A stretch of DNA of 64,000 nucleotides from Lutibacter sp. Hel_I_33_5 (lineage in GTDB: Bacteria > Bacteroidota > Bacteroidia > Flavobacteriales > Flavobacteriaceae): assembly GCF_007827455.1 (NCBI RefSeq), contig NZ_VISM01000001.1:1837501-1901500 (forward strand), written 5' to 3'. Below are positions 1 through 9,961 of this stretch, piece after piece (positions within the stretch are counted from its first letter, which is position 1; every line of letters begins with the position of its first letter). The position numbers were made by a program, and so were the translations under genes. The notes under the pieces are model-generated. The model did no database searches. It saw only the letters and a program-made list of their open reading frames with translations, and was not told the origin of the DNA.

Positions 1-629
1 TTGTTTATTAAAACATAGGGCTTAAAGAGGTTAAAGAAAAGAAAAATATATAAACCATAGAAAAAAGAAATATAAAAGCGAAAATTTCCCTGCCTATTGT
101 ATCTATACCCAGGTTCAAATAACCATGTGTTTTTTATGTTGTCTATTCTAAGATGTCTGTCTGTTCTCTTGTTTAAATAAATTTTTTGAATGTGGTTATC
201 TAAAATAAAGTATAATGAAGTGCATGATATAAAACAGATAGATAAATCTCTTAAATAAGGTAGAAAATTTTCATTAAAAATTTGGACATAATAATTATAG
301 CCAAAACCTAAAACAAAAATGATAATGAAATTAAAAAGAATAAGTTTTAAAACACTTCCTTTGGTCCAATTTTTCTTTTTGAAAGAATCAAATTCAAAAT
401 AGATACCAATAAAAAAAGTTATAAAAAAAGATAAAAAGGAAATTAGTGCAGTACTCCACGCAACAGTCAAACACACTTTTGAAGTTGGTCCACAATCATA
501 AAGTAATTCACAAAAAAGCATCAAAAACACTCCAGCATAAATTGCTGAAGTAATACAAGCTATAAACAAAAACTTAAATGTGCCTTGATAAAAAGAAGGC
601 TTATTTAACCACTTTATTAATATTTTCAA
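1..629 (-). CDS. Membrane-bound LytTR-type regulator paralogue, 3' part outside the window
   Basis: An open reverse-strand frame runs to the window edge. It encodes repeated hydrophobic segments and aligns along its length with the next gene (763-2058): both share KILIKWLNKPSFY near the N-terminus and FFxLFKPY near residue 200. A C-terminal LytTR domain is therefore expected beyond the window, but it is not seen. No ATG exists at the expected place, because the residues matching the paralogue's M-I-F are encoded AAT-AGT-TTT. TTG at 629-627 is the best start. It is either a TTG-started gene or a copy that has lost its start. Confidence 0.7.
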   Translation of the reverse strand, partial: MKILIKWLNKPSFYQGTFKFLFIACITSAIYAGVFLMLFCELLYDCGPTSKVCLTVAWSTALISFLSFFITFFIGIYFEFDSFKKKNWTKGSVLKLILFNFIIIFVLGFGYNYYVQIFNENFLPYLRDLSICFISCTSLYFILDNHIQKIYLNKRTDRHLRIDNIKNTWLFEPGYRYNRQGNFRFYISFFYGLYIFLFFNLFKPYVLIN

Positions 630-762
630 GGTAAAACTATTAAATAAATTACAGGAGGTGACTGTCTCAAATATACTTAATAAAAACCAAAACAATTATT
701 TTCTTTTGTAAAGTGTCGTTTGTAATTAATACATTTGAATTTATTTCCAATATTAATAACTA

Positions 763-2058
763 TTAATATAATATTTTGTTTTGTAATTTTTTTTTAGAAA
801 AACTTCTTGAAACAGGTATTAGCTGAGGAAATTTCTTTAATATCAATTTATAACCCTTAGAATTTCCTTTATAGTCAAGAATAAAGTCTTTGTTTACTAT
901 ATAAGATCTATGAACACGAATTATATTTTCTTCTCCCTTTAATTCTTTTTCTATTTCAGAAATAGTATTTCTAATTACTTTTTCCTTTAACTCATTGTTT
1001 TTTAAAAGAAAAAAACTAACATAATTTCCTTGAGAATTTATATAAACTAATGAATTTGTTAAAAAAGAAAAACTCTCTTTTTTATTTAAAGAATAAATGG
1101 TTATTTTTTCCTTTTTATGACTTTTTTCATTTTTATCAAGTTTAATTTTAAAGTATTCATCAGAGATAAAAAAAATAAAATTTGGGATGATACTACCTAA
1201 AACTCCAAATTTTAATAAATCGAATAGTGTAATGCTAGGTGTATTAATATTTAAAAAAATTGAGCCGTAAAAAATGATTATTGAAATTATAATTGTTGCA
1301 AAAAGCATATATAATAAAACATCAATTTTTTTTATTTTTAAAATATTTAAAAGCGGGTTTTTTCTTTCAAAAATTTGGGATGTAATAAAAATAACAAAAA
1401 ATACTACTATACTAGAAAAAACTGTCGACTCTAGATAGGTTTCATTATTTTTTGTTAATTCATAAGGTTTAAAAAGGCTAAAAAAAATAAAAACATATAA
1501 AGCATATAGTGTTGCAAACCAATAACGAATTTTTTTTATTGATTTAAAATTATAACTATTTTTTAAAAACCAACTATTTTTTAATGGGTTTAAATTGATT
1601 GGTTTACAATTATTTTTTAAGGATATGGATTTATCAAAAATAAAAAACAGCACTACAACAGAAATAAAACAAAAGGTTAAATTCTTTAGAAAAGGAAGAA
1701 AGTTTTTATCAAACACCCCGATATAATAATTATAAAGGAAACTTGTGTTGAAAATTATAAAGTAGTTAATAAAAATGTATTTTAATACACTTAACCTATT
1801 CCAATATTTTTCTTTAAATGACTCAAAATCAAATAACAAAGAAAATATAAAAGTTGTAAAAAACGATATAACCGTTGTTATAACAATACTTAAAGTTACT
1901 TTAAAGTGAAAATCATCCCAAAGGTTGTTAAATAACAGAAAAAAGCAACCTGTATAAAGACCTATAAATAAACAAAAAAATAATAGGCGATTATAAGACC
2001 CAAGATAAAAAGAAGGCTTATTTAACCATTTTATTAATATTTTTAAGGGGAAAATCAT
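763..2058 (-). CDS. Membrane-anchored LytTR-domain transcriptional regulator
   Basis: The 431-residue protein has two halves. Residues 1 to about 310 hold several hydrophobic, probably membrane-spanning segments. From about residue 325 to the end there is a LytTR DNA-binding domain, with the typical SLVYINSQGNYVSFFL, IRVHRSYIVNKD and IPVSRSF blocks. No receiver or kinase domain is present, so the membrane part probably senses a signal and passes it directly to the DNA-binding tail (inference). It is a tandem paralogue of the gene at 1-629 and very rich in Phe, Ile, Lys and Asn. The ATG at 2058 fits the paralogue alignment. The signal and target genes are unknown. Confidence 0.8.
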   Translation of the reverse strand: MIFPLKILIKWLNKPSFYLGSYNRLLFFCLFIGLYTGCFFLLFNNLWDDFHFKVTLSIVITTVISFFTTFIFSLLFDFESFKEKYWNRLSVLKYIFINYFIIFNTSFLYNYYIGVFDKNFLPFLKNLTFCFISVVVLFFIFDKSISLKNNCKPINLNPLKNSWFLKNSYNFKSIKKIRYWFATLYALYVFIFFSLFKPYELTKNNETYLESTVFSSIVVFFVIFITSQIFERKNPLLNILKIKKIDVLLYMLFATIIISIIIFYGSIFLNINTPSITLFDLLKFGVLGSIIPNFIFFISDEYFKIKLDKNEKSHKKEKITIYSLNKKESFSFLTNSLVYINSQGNYVSFFLLKNNELKEKVIRNTISEIEKELKGEENIIRVHRSYIVNKDFILDYKGNSKGYKLILKKFPQLIPVSRSFSKKKLQNKILY

Positions 2059-2185
2059 TAATTAAAAATGAGGGACATTACAACAAATATAAAAAATTAA
2101 ACTAAATAAGTTTTTTTTTAATAAATAATCATTTTTACATACTTTTTTTTAATTATATAAAAAAAGAAATCTAAAAAAACTATAA

Positions 2186-3106
2186 CTACTCTTTTTTCTT
2201 ATTTTTTGAATTTTTCATTGCTTCCCCTATTTGATTACTTGCTGTAAAACTTGCTACCATATCATTAAGCATTTGGCTTCCAGCTTGAGGTGAATTAGGT
2301 AATAATATTAAGTTACTATTTGTTTCTTGACCTATAGATTGTAATGTATCATAATGCTGTGTAACAACAATTAAAGCTGAAGCTTCTTGAGAATTAATAC
2401 CAACTTTATTTAAAACTTCTACAGATTCTTCTAAACCTCGTGCAATTTCCCTTCTTTGGTCTGCAATACCTTGTCCTTGTAACCTTTTGCTTTCTGCCTC
2501 CGCTTTTGCACGTTCTACAATTAAAATACGTTGTGCATCTCCTTCAAATTGAGCGGCAATTTTTTCACGTTCAGAAGCATTAATTCTATTCATAGCCTCT
2601 TTTACTTGACCATCTGGATCAATATCGGTTACTAAAGTTTTAATAATGTCAAAACCATAACCAGACATTGCTTCGTTTAATTCGGTTTTTACAGCAATAG
2701 CAATATCATCTTTTTTAACAAAAACATCATCTAATTTCATTTTTGGAACCTCAGCTCTTACCACATCAAAAACATATGATGTAATTTGATCGTGTGGATA
2801 ATCTAGTTTATAAAAAGAGTCATATACCTTATCTTTAATTACTTTGTATTGAACAGAAACTTTAAGTTTAACAAAAACATCATCAAGTGTTTTAGTTTCA
2901 ATAATAACATCTAATTGTTGAATTTTTAAGCTTAATTTACCAGCAATTCTATCAATCAACGGAATTTTAAGATGTAATCCAGATTGACGAATACTATGAA
3001 ACTTCCCAAAACGCTCAATAATAGCAGCAGTTTGTTGTTTAACAATAAAAAAAGCAGATAAGATGATTAGTAATCCAATAAAAATAAAAGGAGCTATATA
3101 TAACAT
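2186..3106 (-). CDS. SPFH/Band 7 (stomatin-prohibitin) family membrane protein
   Basis: The 306-residue protein has one N-terminal membrane segment (about residues 3-22) followed by an SPFH/Band 7 domain (EERFGKFHS-type start, KIPLID, TLDDVFVKLKVSVQYKV) and a charged helical region rich in Ala, Glu and Arg (about 175-225). Proteins of this group form large membrane-associated rings in lipid microdomains and often modulate proteases or transporters. The sequence style is closest to the stomatin/HIR-like group. No NfeD partner gene lies beside it, so the client is unknown. It is flanked by AT-rich spacers and probably transcribed alone. Confidence 0.85.
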   Translation of the reverse strand: MLYIAPFIFIGLLIILSAFFIVKQQTAAIIERFGKFHSIRQSGLHLKIPLIDRIAGKLSLKIQQLDVIIETKTLDDVFVKLKVSVQYKVIKDKVYDSFYKLDYPHDQITSYVFDVVRAEVPKMKLDDVFVKKDDIAIAVKTELNEAMSGYGFDIIKTLVTDIDPDGQVKEAMNRINASEREKIAAQFEGDAQRILIVERAKAEAESKRLQGQGIADQRREIARGLEESVEVLNKVGINSQEASALIVVTQHYDTLQSIGQETNSNLILLPNSPQAGSQMLNDMVASFTASNQIGEAMKNSKNKKKE

Positions 3107-3241
3107 AGTTGAAAAATTAAAAAGTTAACAGTTTTTTGTAAAGATATCAAAAGATATATCTAATTACAAGACGTTATTTTTTTAAATTGTTACAAATTTG
3201 GTTCAGTTTTTGTTATTTTTATGTAAAACAATTATCAAAAA

Positions 3242-3934
3242 ATGAAAATAATAACACTTTTAGTAATGGGAATAGCATTTTTTTCTTGCGCAAGTCAAAA
3301 GAACATACATCAAGAAACGATATTAGTTGATAGTAAAAAAACAGACTGTATGGGTATGGTTATGATGAAATGTATGTCTATTAAACACTTAAATAAAAAA
3401 GATGCAAAATGGGAGCCTTTATTCGGTAAAATTGAGGGCTTTACTTATGAAGAAGGATTTACATATAAATTAAAAGTTTCTATAGAAAAATTACCAGATC
3501 ATTTAGTTCCAGCGGATGCAAGTAATTTAAAATACAAATTAATTGATGTATTAAACAAAACAAAAGAGGAGGTTATTACTGAGAAAGAAAGTAAAATAAC
3601 CGACAAAAAATGGAATTTAACTCATTTAGAGTCAGAAAAAATAGCTAAAAAATCAGATAAAAGACCTACACTTTATTTTGAAATTAAAGGAAAAAATAAT
3701 GCAATAAGTGGAGTAGGTGCTTGTAATAATTTTTCTTCTGTGGTTGAAAAGTTAAATAATACTGAATTCATAGTAGCAGATAGAATGATAACTACCAGAA
3801 TGGGATGTATGGATAATAATTTAGAATACCGTTATTTTCAAAAGTTAGTTGCAGCAAAAACTTATACTCTAAAAAATAACCAATTGTATCTATTAGATAA
3901 AGACAACAAAGAGATTTTACGCTTTTCTAATTAA
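3242..3934 (+). CDS. DUF4377 plus META domain lipoprotein
   Basis: The signal peptide ends in a lipobox (AFFSC, Cys16), so this is a predicted lipoprotein. The middle (about residues 25-110) looks like DUF4377, with the KTDCMGMVMMKCM and EGFTYEEGFTYKLKV blocks. The C-terminal half is a META/HslJ-like domain starting at KWNLTHLES, with the GVGACNNF and TTRMGCMDNN blocks. META domains are linked to heat or antibiotic resistance in HslJ, but the biochemical role is unclear. The stop overlaps the end of the convergent gltX gene by 8 bp. Confidence 0.85.
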   Translation: MKIITLLVMGIAFFSCASQKNIHQETILVDSKKTDCMGMVMMKCMSIKHLNKKDAKWEPLFGKIEGFTYEEGFTYKLKVSIEKLPDHLVPADASNLKYKLIDVLNKTKEEVITEKESKITDKKWNLTHLESEKIAKKSDKRPTLYFEIKGKNNAISGVGACNNFSSVVEKLNNTEFIVADRMITTRMGCMDNNLEYRYFQKLVAAKTYTLKNNQLYLLDKDNKEILRFSN

Positions 3935-5462
3935 GCGTATTAATTGCGTTTTCTATTCTAGAAATCGTCTCTTTTTTACCAATTAAAGTCATAATTTCAA
4001 ATAAATCTGGCCCAGCAGGTTTGCCAACTAAGCTTAAACGCAACGGTTGCATTACCTTACCAAAACCGATTTCTTTAGAAGTTATCCACCCTTTAATTTC
4101 TGTTTGAGCGTTTTCTATGGTAAAATCATCTATTGAAGAAATAATTTTGATTAATTCTGCCATTAGAGAACCTGTTTCTGGCTTCCAATTTTTTCTTGAA
4201 GCTTTAGCATCGTATTCTGTTGGAGCGATGAAAAAGAAACTAGATAAGTCCCAAAAATCATTAACAAAAACAGCTCTTTCTTTAATTAAAGAAACTATTT
4301 TTTTAACGTAAGACTTTTCGATTTCGCTCGAAGTGTCATTAAGTTTATTTAATAGTATTGGTAAGTACAAATCAGTTAATTCTTCATCAGATTTGGTTTG
4401 TAAATATTGTTGATTAAACCAATTTGTTTTGTCTGGGCTAAATTTTGCACCAGATTTACTTACACGACTTAAATCAAAAGATTCAATTAACTCGTCTAAT
4501 GAAAATATTTCTTGTTCAGTTCCTGGGTTCCAGCCTAATAAAGCTAACATGTTTATAAATCCATCAGCAAAATATCCATCTTCCTTATATCCACGTGAAA
4601 CATCACCAGTTTTATCATTTTTATATTCTAAAGGAAATACAGGAAAACCTAATTTATCACCATCACGTTTGCTTAATTTTCCTTTTCCTACTGGTTTTAA
4701 AATTAATGGTAAATGTGCAAATTTTGGAGCGTCCCAACCAAAAGCTTTATATAATAAAACGTGTAATGCCATTGAAGGTAACCATTCTTCACCACGAATT
4801 ACATGGCTTATTTCCATTAAATAATCATCAACAATATTTGCTAAATGATAGGTAGGCATTCCGTCTGATTTAAACAAAATTTTATCGTCTAAAACGTTTG
4901 TATCGATTTTAATTTCTCCACGAATTTCATCATTCATGATTAAAATTTCATCTTGCGGAGATTTAAATCGGACTACATATTTTTCTCCGTTTTCAATACG
5001 ATTTTGCACTTCTTCTTCAGTTAAAACTAAAGAGTTTACTAATCGTCCTCTTTCTCTATTATGCCAATTATAAATAAAGGTTTTTCCTTTTTCTTCATGA
5101 CCTTTTCTTTCATTATCTAACTGTTCTGCTGTGTCAAAAGCATAATACGCCTGTCCGCTTTTAATTAAAATATCTGCATATTTTTTATAAATATCTTTCC
5201 TTTCAGATTGACGGTATGGACCAAATTTTTCATTCTTATTTGGACCTTCATCAAAAGGAATATTACACCAATTTAATGCATCTATAATGTATTGTTCTGC
5301 GTTAGCAACATAACGTGTTTGATCTGTATCTTCTATTCTTAAAATAAAAGTTCCACCATTTTTTTTGGCAAATAAATAATTAAACAACGCTGTTCTTACG
5401 CCACCAATATGTAAAGGTCCTGTTGGACTTGGCGCAAAACGAACACGAATAGTAGATTCCAT
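3927..5462 (-). CDS. gltX: Glutamyl-tRNA synthetase
   Basis: A class I aminoacyl-tRNA synthetase that charges tRNA-Glu. The HIGH-type motif is HIGG at residues 18-21, after PSPTGPL. The KMSKS-type motif is KLSKR at about 262-266. The C-terminal anticodon-binding region is present. About 511 residues is normal. The frame stays open upstream to 5486, but the family start MESTIRVRFAPS corresponds to 5462, and a -7 box at 5484-5491 would leave the longer start outside the transcript. The gene is convergent with the META lipoprotein. Confidence 0.97.
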   Translation of the reverse strand: MESTIRVRFAPSPTGPLHIGGVRTALFNYLFAKKNGGTFILRIEDTDQTRYVANAEQYIIDALNWCNIPFDEGPNKNEKFGPYRQSERKDIYKKYADILIKSGQAYYAFDTAEQLDNERKGHEEKGKTFIYNWHNRERGRLVNSLVLTEEEVQNRIENGEKYVVRFKSPQDEILIMNDEIRGEIKIDTNVLDDKILFKSDGMPTYHLANIVDDYLMEISHVIRGEEWLPSMALHVLLYKAFGWDAPKFAHLPLILKPVGKGKLSKRDGDKLGFPVFPLEYKNDKTGDVSRGYKEDGYFADGFINMLALLGWNPGTEQEIFSLDELIESFDLSRVSKSGAKFSPDKTNWFNQQYLQTKSDEELTDLYLPILLNKLNDTSSEIEKSYVKKIVSLIKERAVFVNDFWDLSSFFFIAPTEYDAKASRKNWKPETGSLMAELIKIISSIDDFTIENAQTEIKGWITSKEIGFGKVMQPLRLSLVGKPAGPDLFEIMTLIGKKETISRIENAINTLN

Positions 5463-5483
5463 CTTTTCTAATTTTAGATGGCG

Positions 5484-5491
5484 CAAAGATA
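5484..5491 (-). promoter_or_regulatory. Bacteroidota -7 box (TATCTTTG) of gltX
   Basis: On the reverse strand TATCTTTG matches TAnnTTTG exactly, about 21 nt before the chosen gltX start at 5462. No convincing -33 TTG was fixed. It supports the shorter gltX start. Confidence 0.55.
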
Positions 5492-5618
5492 CTTTTTATT
5501 GAAAAATATAGCGACTAATTCATATAATTATAGTTGTTATTGTGTTTTGGTCTGAACACATAGCTTCAAAGAAATCATAGAGGCACTATTAGCATTTAAA
5601 ATAGTAAAGGTCAATTTT

Positions 5619-6446
5619 TTAAAACTTATGATAAACTCCAAACGTTAATGCTGGACTTTTAGCAACATTATTACCAAAGAAAGCACCACCTAAACCAGCA
5701 TTTATTCCAAAATCATTTTTAAATTCATAAATACCTTTAAAACCGAAAGCACCATAATCTTGATCATTTACATACAAACCAGTAAAAGTATTTATTGCAG
5801 TTAAAACAGCATCTCCGTTTTTTAATGATTTTACAACATCTAGAAAACCTATTAACCACAATTTACTTGAAAGCTTTTTACCATATTCTCCTCCAATTTT
5901 AAAGTTGGAACTATAGTTGTTTGTTCTAATATTTGCCCCGATAAATGTTTGCAAATAACTTTTTCCAAAACTTTTCCCTGCTAAAAAAAGTGGTGTAAAA
6001 GACCATGCATCATATCCAGTTCTTATTCCTGAAGCAGCATCAAAACTACCAGTATTTGCTTCTACAGATAACTGACCTGATAGTACCCAATCTTTTTTGT
6101 AAAAGTTATGTTTTAATCCCAGTTCTATATTACCAAATGTAGATTCTGAAATATCCTTAAAACAAGGTGGCCCTGAACAAATAATGCTTTGTTTAACTTT
6201 AATTAGTTTATAGGGTAGGGTTAAAATTAAAGTGGTTTTGTCAGAAAGTCCAATTTCACCATAGAAATTAATAGTATTATCTGAAATACCATGTAGGTTC
6301 AATTCTGAATTACCAAAAATTTCAGTGTACTCCGGAATTATTGTATAAGATAATTGTGTGTATAATTTCCCCTTTTTTTGTGTCCACGGACTTTGAGCAA
6401 AAGTAATAGAAGTAACTAAAAATAATAGTAGGCTTAAATTTTTCAT
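5619..6446 (-). CDS. Secreted, probable outer-membrane beta-barrel protein
   Basis: About 275 residues beginning with a signal peptide (MKNLSLLLFLVTSITFAQ). The rest alternates polar and aromatic residues in a pattern typical of beta-barrels (LYTQLSYTIIP, GEIGLSDKTTLILTLPYKL, YLQTFIGANIRTNN) and ends in aromatic-rich FGVYHKF, as outer-membrane barrels often do. The start at 6446 is preferred over 6464 because it begins the signal peptide. No enzyme motif is seen. A transport or surface role is only inferred. Confidence 0.65.
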   Translation of the reverse strand: MKNLSLLLFLVTSITFAQSPWTQKKGKLYTQLSYTIIPEYTEIFGNSELNLHGISDNTINFYGEIGLSDKTTLILTLPYKLIKVKQSIICSGPPCFKDISESTFGNIELGLKHNFYKKDWVLSGQLSVEANTGSFDAASGIRTGYDAWSFTPLFLAGKSFGKSYLQTFIGANIRTNNYSSNFKIGGEYGKKLSSKLWLIGFLDVVKSLKNGDAVLTAINTFTGLYVNDQDYGAFGFKGIYEFKNDFGINAGLGGAFFGNNVAKSPALTFGVYHKF

Positions 6447-6553
6447 GATATTGATTTTACACATTAGTTGTTTAAAAAAAGAGTTGCTTACAAAGCTTTA
6501 ACAAATTATTTATTCTTTATCATTTATAAAAAATGTATTTTTATGGGTTAGAG

Positions 6554-9500
6554 ATGAAAAATTACCAACACATAGAATCAAAGTTACGTCAATTTGGACA
6601 AAAGTTTTATACAAACGAATTGATAAAAGGAATTATTCTCTTTTTAACTTTAGGTTTTTTGTATTTTTTCTTTACGTTGTTTATCGAATATTTTTTATGG
6701 CTTAAACCGAATGCTAGAACCTTTCTTTTTTGGCTTTTTATAGGTGTTGAACTTTTTCTTTTTGTTCGATTTATTTGTTTTCCAATATTTAAATTGATTG
6801 GTTTAAAAAAAGGAATTTCTTTAGAAGAATCTTCTAAGATTATTGGAAATCATTTTCCAGAAGTTCAAGATAAGTTGTTAAATATTCTTCAATTAAAAGA
6901 AAACGCGAAATCTTCTGAACTTTTATTAGCTAGCATCGAGCAAAAATCAACAGAATTACAACCCATTCCGTTTTCTAAAGCAATTGATTTTAAAAAGAAT
7001 TCAAAATATTTAAAATACGCGCTTGTTCCGTTACTTATCTGGGTACTTGTTTTTTTTACCGGCTCAAACGGAGCGTTAACAAAAAGTTTACAACGTGTTG
7101 TAGATTATAAAACAAGTTATAATCCGCCAGCACCCTTTTCTTTTTTTATTGATAATGCTAGTTTAACAGTTATACAAGGAAAACCATATACGGTCAAAGT
7201 AAAAGTTAAAGGAAACGTGATTCCATCTGAAGCAAAAATTGCATATGATCATCAAGAATATTACTTACAAAACAATCTTGACGGTTCTTTTTCTTATACT
7301 TTTTCAGATGTTCAGCAGCCTATTAATTTTTATATAAAAGCGAATGAAATAACATCTAATGATTATGTATTAGACGTTATAAAAACACCTACAATTCAGC
7401 AGGTTAGTATGTTTTTAAATTTCCCTAATCATATAAAAAGAAAGAGTAAAAAAATCAACAATACGGGTAATATTACTGTTCCGGAAGGTACTTTTATTAC
7501 CTGGCAAGTTTCTGCAAGTCAAACAGATACAGTTTCTTTTATTCAGCAAACAAGAAAGTCATTTACACAAAAAGAGGAGAATGTTTTTAGGTACGGAAAA
7601 CGAATATTAAAACCAATTAACTATTCGATATCAAGTTCTAACAAGGCTTTAAAGGATTATGAAAAGTTACAGTTTTCAGTTGATGTTGTAAAAGATGAAT
7701 TTCCTGTAATTTCTATGACATCTAATATAGATAGTATTTCACGTGGAACGGCGCAATTCGCAGGTCAGGTTTCTGATGATTATGGATTAAAAAAGTTGGA
7801 GTTGGTTTATTATAATGAAGAGAATCCCCAGCCGCAACAAACGCTAGAATTACCTCTTTCTAAAGAAAATATTCAGACGTTTTATTATCAATTTCCAGAT
7901 CAATTAAATTTAGTTGAAGGGATAGATTACGAATTGTTTTTTAGAGTTTTTGATAATGACGCAGTAAATGGAAATAAGAAAGCGGTTAGTAGAAAATTCA
8001 ACTACAGAAAGAAAACAAAAGAAGAGGTTGATGAAGAGTTAATGGAAGAGCAAAAAAACACGCTTAATTCTTTAGAAAATTCAATTCAACAACAAAAAAA
8101 GCAACAAGAAAAGTTAGAGAAAATTCAACAAGATATTCAGAATAAGAAAAATATTAGTTGGAACGATAAAAAGAAGGTTCAGGACTTCATAAAACTTCAG
8201 AAACAGTATAAAGAAATGATGCAGCGTCAAACAGATAAATTGCAAGAAAATTTTGACGAGAAAAAAGAAGAAACTCCTTCTTTACAAGAAAAGAAAGAAC
8301 AGTTACAAGAACGTATAAATGAGTTAAAAAAATCAGCCTATCAAGAAAAGTTATTGAAAGAACTTCAAAAAATGTCTGAAAAGCTAAATAAAGAAGATTT
8401 ATTAAAAAAGTCTAAAGAGTTAGCACAGCAAAACAAACAGCAGCAACGAAGTTTAGAACGTATGTTAGAAATGACTAAACGTTTTTATGTAGAGCAAAAA
8501 ACAATGCAAATTGCAAGTAAGTTAGAAGAGCTTTCAAAAAAACAGGAAGAACTTTCTAAGTCTGAAGAAAATAATTTAGAGAAACAAAAAGAGATTAAAA
8601 AAGAGTTTTCAAAACTAGAAAAAGAGCTGAAAGAATTAAATAAAGAGAATGAGGAGTTAAAAAAACCGATGGAACTTCCAGAAACAGATTCTGAACAAGA
8701 TGATATAAATAAAGAGTTAGAAAATTCTGAAGAAAAGTTAGAAGAACAGAATAAAAAGGAGGCTAAAGAAAGTCAAAAGAAATCTTCAAAGAAAATGAAA
8801 AAGATGAGTCAGAAAATGCAGCAACAAATGCAACAAAATTCAAGTGACTCAATAGAAGAAGATATGGGTGACTTAAGAAAAATTCTAGAAAATCTAGTTA
8901 CTTTCTCATTTAAGCAAGAAGGCTTAATTAATCGTTTTTCTGAAAGCTCTACCAATCATCCTGATTTTGGAAAAAACCTAAAGAAACAAAATGAAATAAA
9001 AACGTATTTTAATCATATAGATGATAGTTTGTATGTGTTGTCGGTACGTGTTCCTAAAATTTCTGCCAGGATTCAAGAAGATCTTTCTTTAGCGCATTAT
9101 AATTTGAATCAATCATTAGATAATTTTTCAGAAAACAGATTTTCTGCTGGGGTTTCTAATCAGCGTTATGTAATGACTGCAAGTAATAGTTTGGCAGATT
9201 ATTTAAGTAATATTTTAAATAATATGAAAGAATCGATGTCTATGGGGAAAGGAAAAGGAAAGAAAGGACAGTCATTTAGTTTACCAACTATTATAGAAAA
9301 GCAAAAAGGGTTGTCTGAAAAAATGAAGAAAGGCATGGAAAAAGGTCAGAAACCAGGAGAAAAAGCAAGTGAGTCTGGAAAAGACGGAAAAGAAGGTAAG
9401 GAGGGTAAGAAAGGTGAAAAAGGAGGTCAAAAAGAAAATGGAAAAGACGGAGGTAAAGGCGGTAAAGGAAAGCAGGGCAAAAATGGTAAAGGTGGAGAAA

Positions 9501-9961
9501 AAGAAGGTGAAGGAGAAGGTGAAAGTGATGATTTAGATGGTGAGTTGTATAAAATATACAAAGAACAAAGTCAGTTGAGACAACAACTTGAAGATGCAAT
9601 AAATAAAGGAAAATTTGGAAGTGGTGGTACCAAACAAGCTGCTAAAGTTGCTAAAGAAATGGAGCAATTAGAAAATCAAATTTTAGAAAAAGGAATTAAT
9701 GCTCGCACATTCCAAAGAATGCAGCAATTAAATTATCAATTGTTAAAGCTTAAAAGTGCTGAACTAAAGCAAGGAAAAGATTCTAAACGTAAGGCAGCAA
9801 CAAATTTAAAAGAGTATCAAAGAAAGAAACGTAAAGAGCTAGAATTCAAAAAATTGTTTTATAATCAAACAGAAATATTAAATAGACAATCCTTACCTTT
9901 GCGCCCGAATTATAAAAAGAAAGTACAAGAGTATTTTTCTTTACCTAAGAGCAAAAATTAA
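6554..9961 (+). CDS. DUF4175 family large membrane protein with coiled coils
   Basis: About 1135 residues. Two N-terminal membrane segments lie within the first 80 residues and a third at about 160-180. An extracytoplasmic part with beta-sandwich-like stretches follows to about 490. A very long Lys/Glu/Gln coiled-coil region spans about 490-780, then a low-complexity Gly/Lys/Glu segment at about 935-995, and a helical tail. The architecture matches the Bacteroidota DUF4175 family, whose function is unknown. The start at 6554 (MKNYQHIES) is preferred over 6533 by family style. Its TAA overlaps the ATG of ybeY by 1 bp, so the two are translationally coupled. Confidence 0.8.
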   Translation: MKNYQHIESKLRQFGQKFYTNELIKGIILFLTLGFLYFFFTLFIEYFLWLKPNARTFLFWLFIGVELFLFVRFICFPIFKLIGLKKGISLEESSKIIGNHFPEVQDKLLNILQLKENAKSSELLLASIEQKSTELQPIPFSKAIDFKKNSKYLKYALVPLLIWVLVFFTGSNGALTKSLQRVVDYKTSYNPPAPFSFFIDNASLTVIQGKPYTVKVKVKGNVIPSEAKIAYDHQEYYLQNNLDGSFSYTFSDVQQPINFYIKANEITSNDYVLDVIKTPTIQQVSMFLNFPNHIKRKSKKINNTGNITVPEGTFITWQVSASQTDTVSFIQQTRKSFTQKEENVFRYGKRILKPINYSISSSNKALKDYEKLQFSVDVVKDEFPVISMTSNIDSISRGTAQFAGQVSDDYGLKKLELVYYNEENPQPQQTLELPLSKENIQTFYYQFPDQLNLVEGIDYELFFRVFDNDAVNGNKKAVSRKFNYRKKTKEEVDEELMEEQKNTLNSLENSIQQQKKQQEKLEKIQQDIQNKKNISWNDKKKVQDFIKLQKQYKEMMQRQTDKLQENFDEKKEETPSLQEKKEQLQERINELKKSAYQEKLLKELQKMSEKLNKEDLLKKSKELAQQNKQQQRSLERMLEMTKRFYVEQKTMQIASKLEELSKKQEELSKSEENNLEKQKEIKKEFSKLEKELKELNKENEELKKPMELPETDSEQDDINKELENSEEKLEEQNKKEAKESQKKSSKKMKKMSQKMQQQMQQNSSDSIEEDMGDLRKILENLVTFSFKQEGLINRFSESSTNHPDFGKNLKKQNEIKTYFNHIDDSLYVLSVRVPKISARIQEDLSLAHYNLNQSLDNFSENRFSAGVSNQRYVMTASNSLADYLSNILNNMKESMSMGKGKGKKGQSFSLPTIIEKQKGLSEKMKKGMEKGQKPGEKASESGKDGKEGKEGKKGEKGGQKENGKDGGKGGKGKQGKNGKGGEKEGEGEGESDDLDGELYKIYKEQSQLRQQLEDAINKGKFGSGGTKQAAKVAKEMEQLENQILEKGINARTFQRMQQLNYQLLKLKSAELKQGKDSKRKAATNLKEYQRKKRKELEFKKLFYNQTEILNRQSLPLRPNYKKKVQEYFSLPKSKN

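Noticed and set aside
9291..9599. Reverse-strand frame rich in His, Leu and Phe inside the DUF4175 gene
   Set aside because: It is the complement of a low-complexity Gly/Lys/Glu coding stretch and has no domain features.
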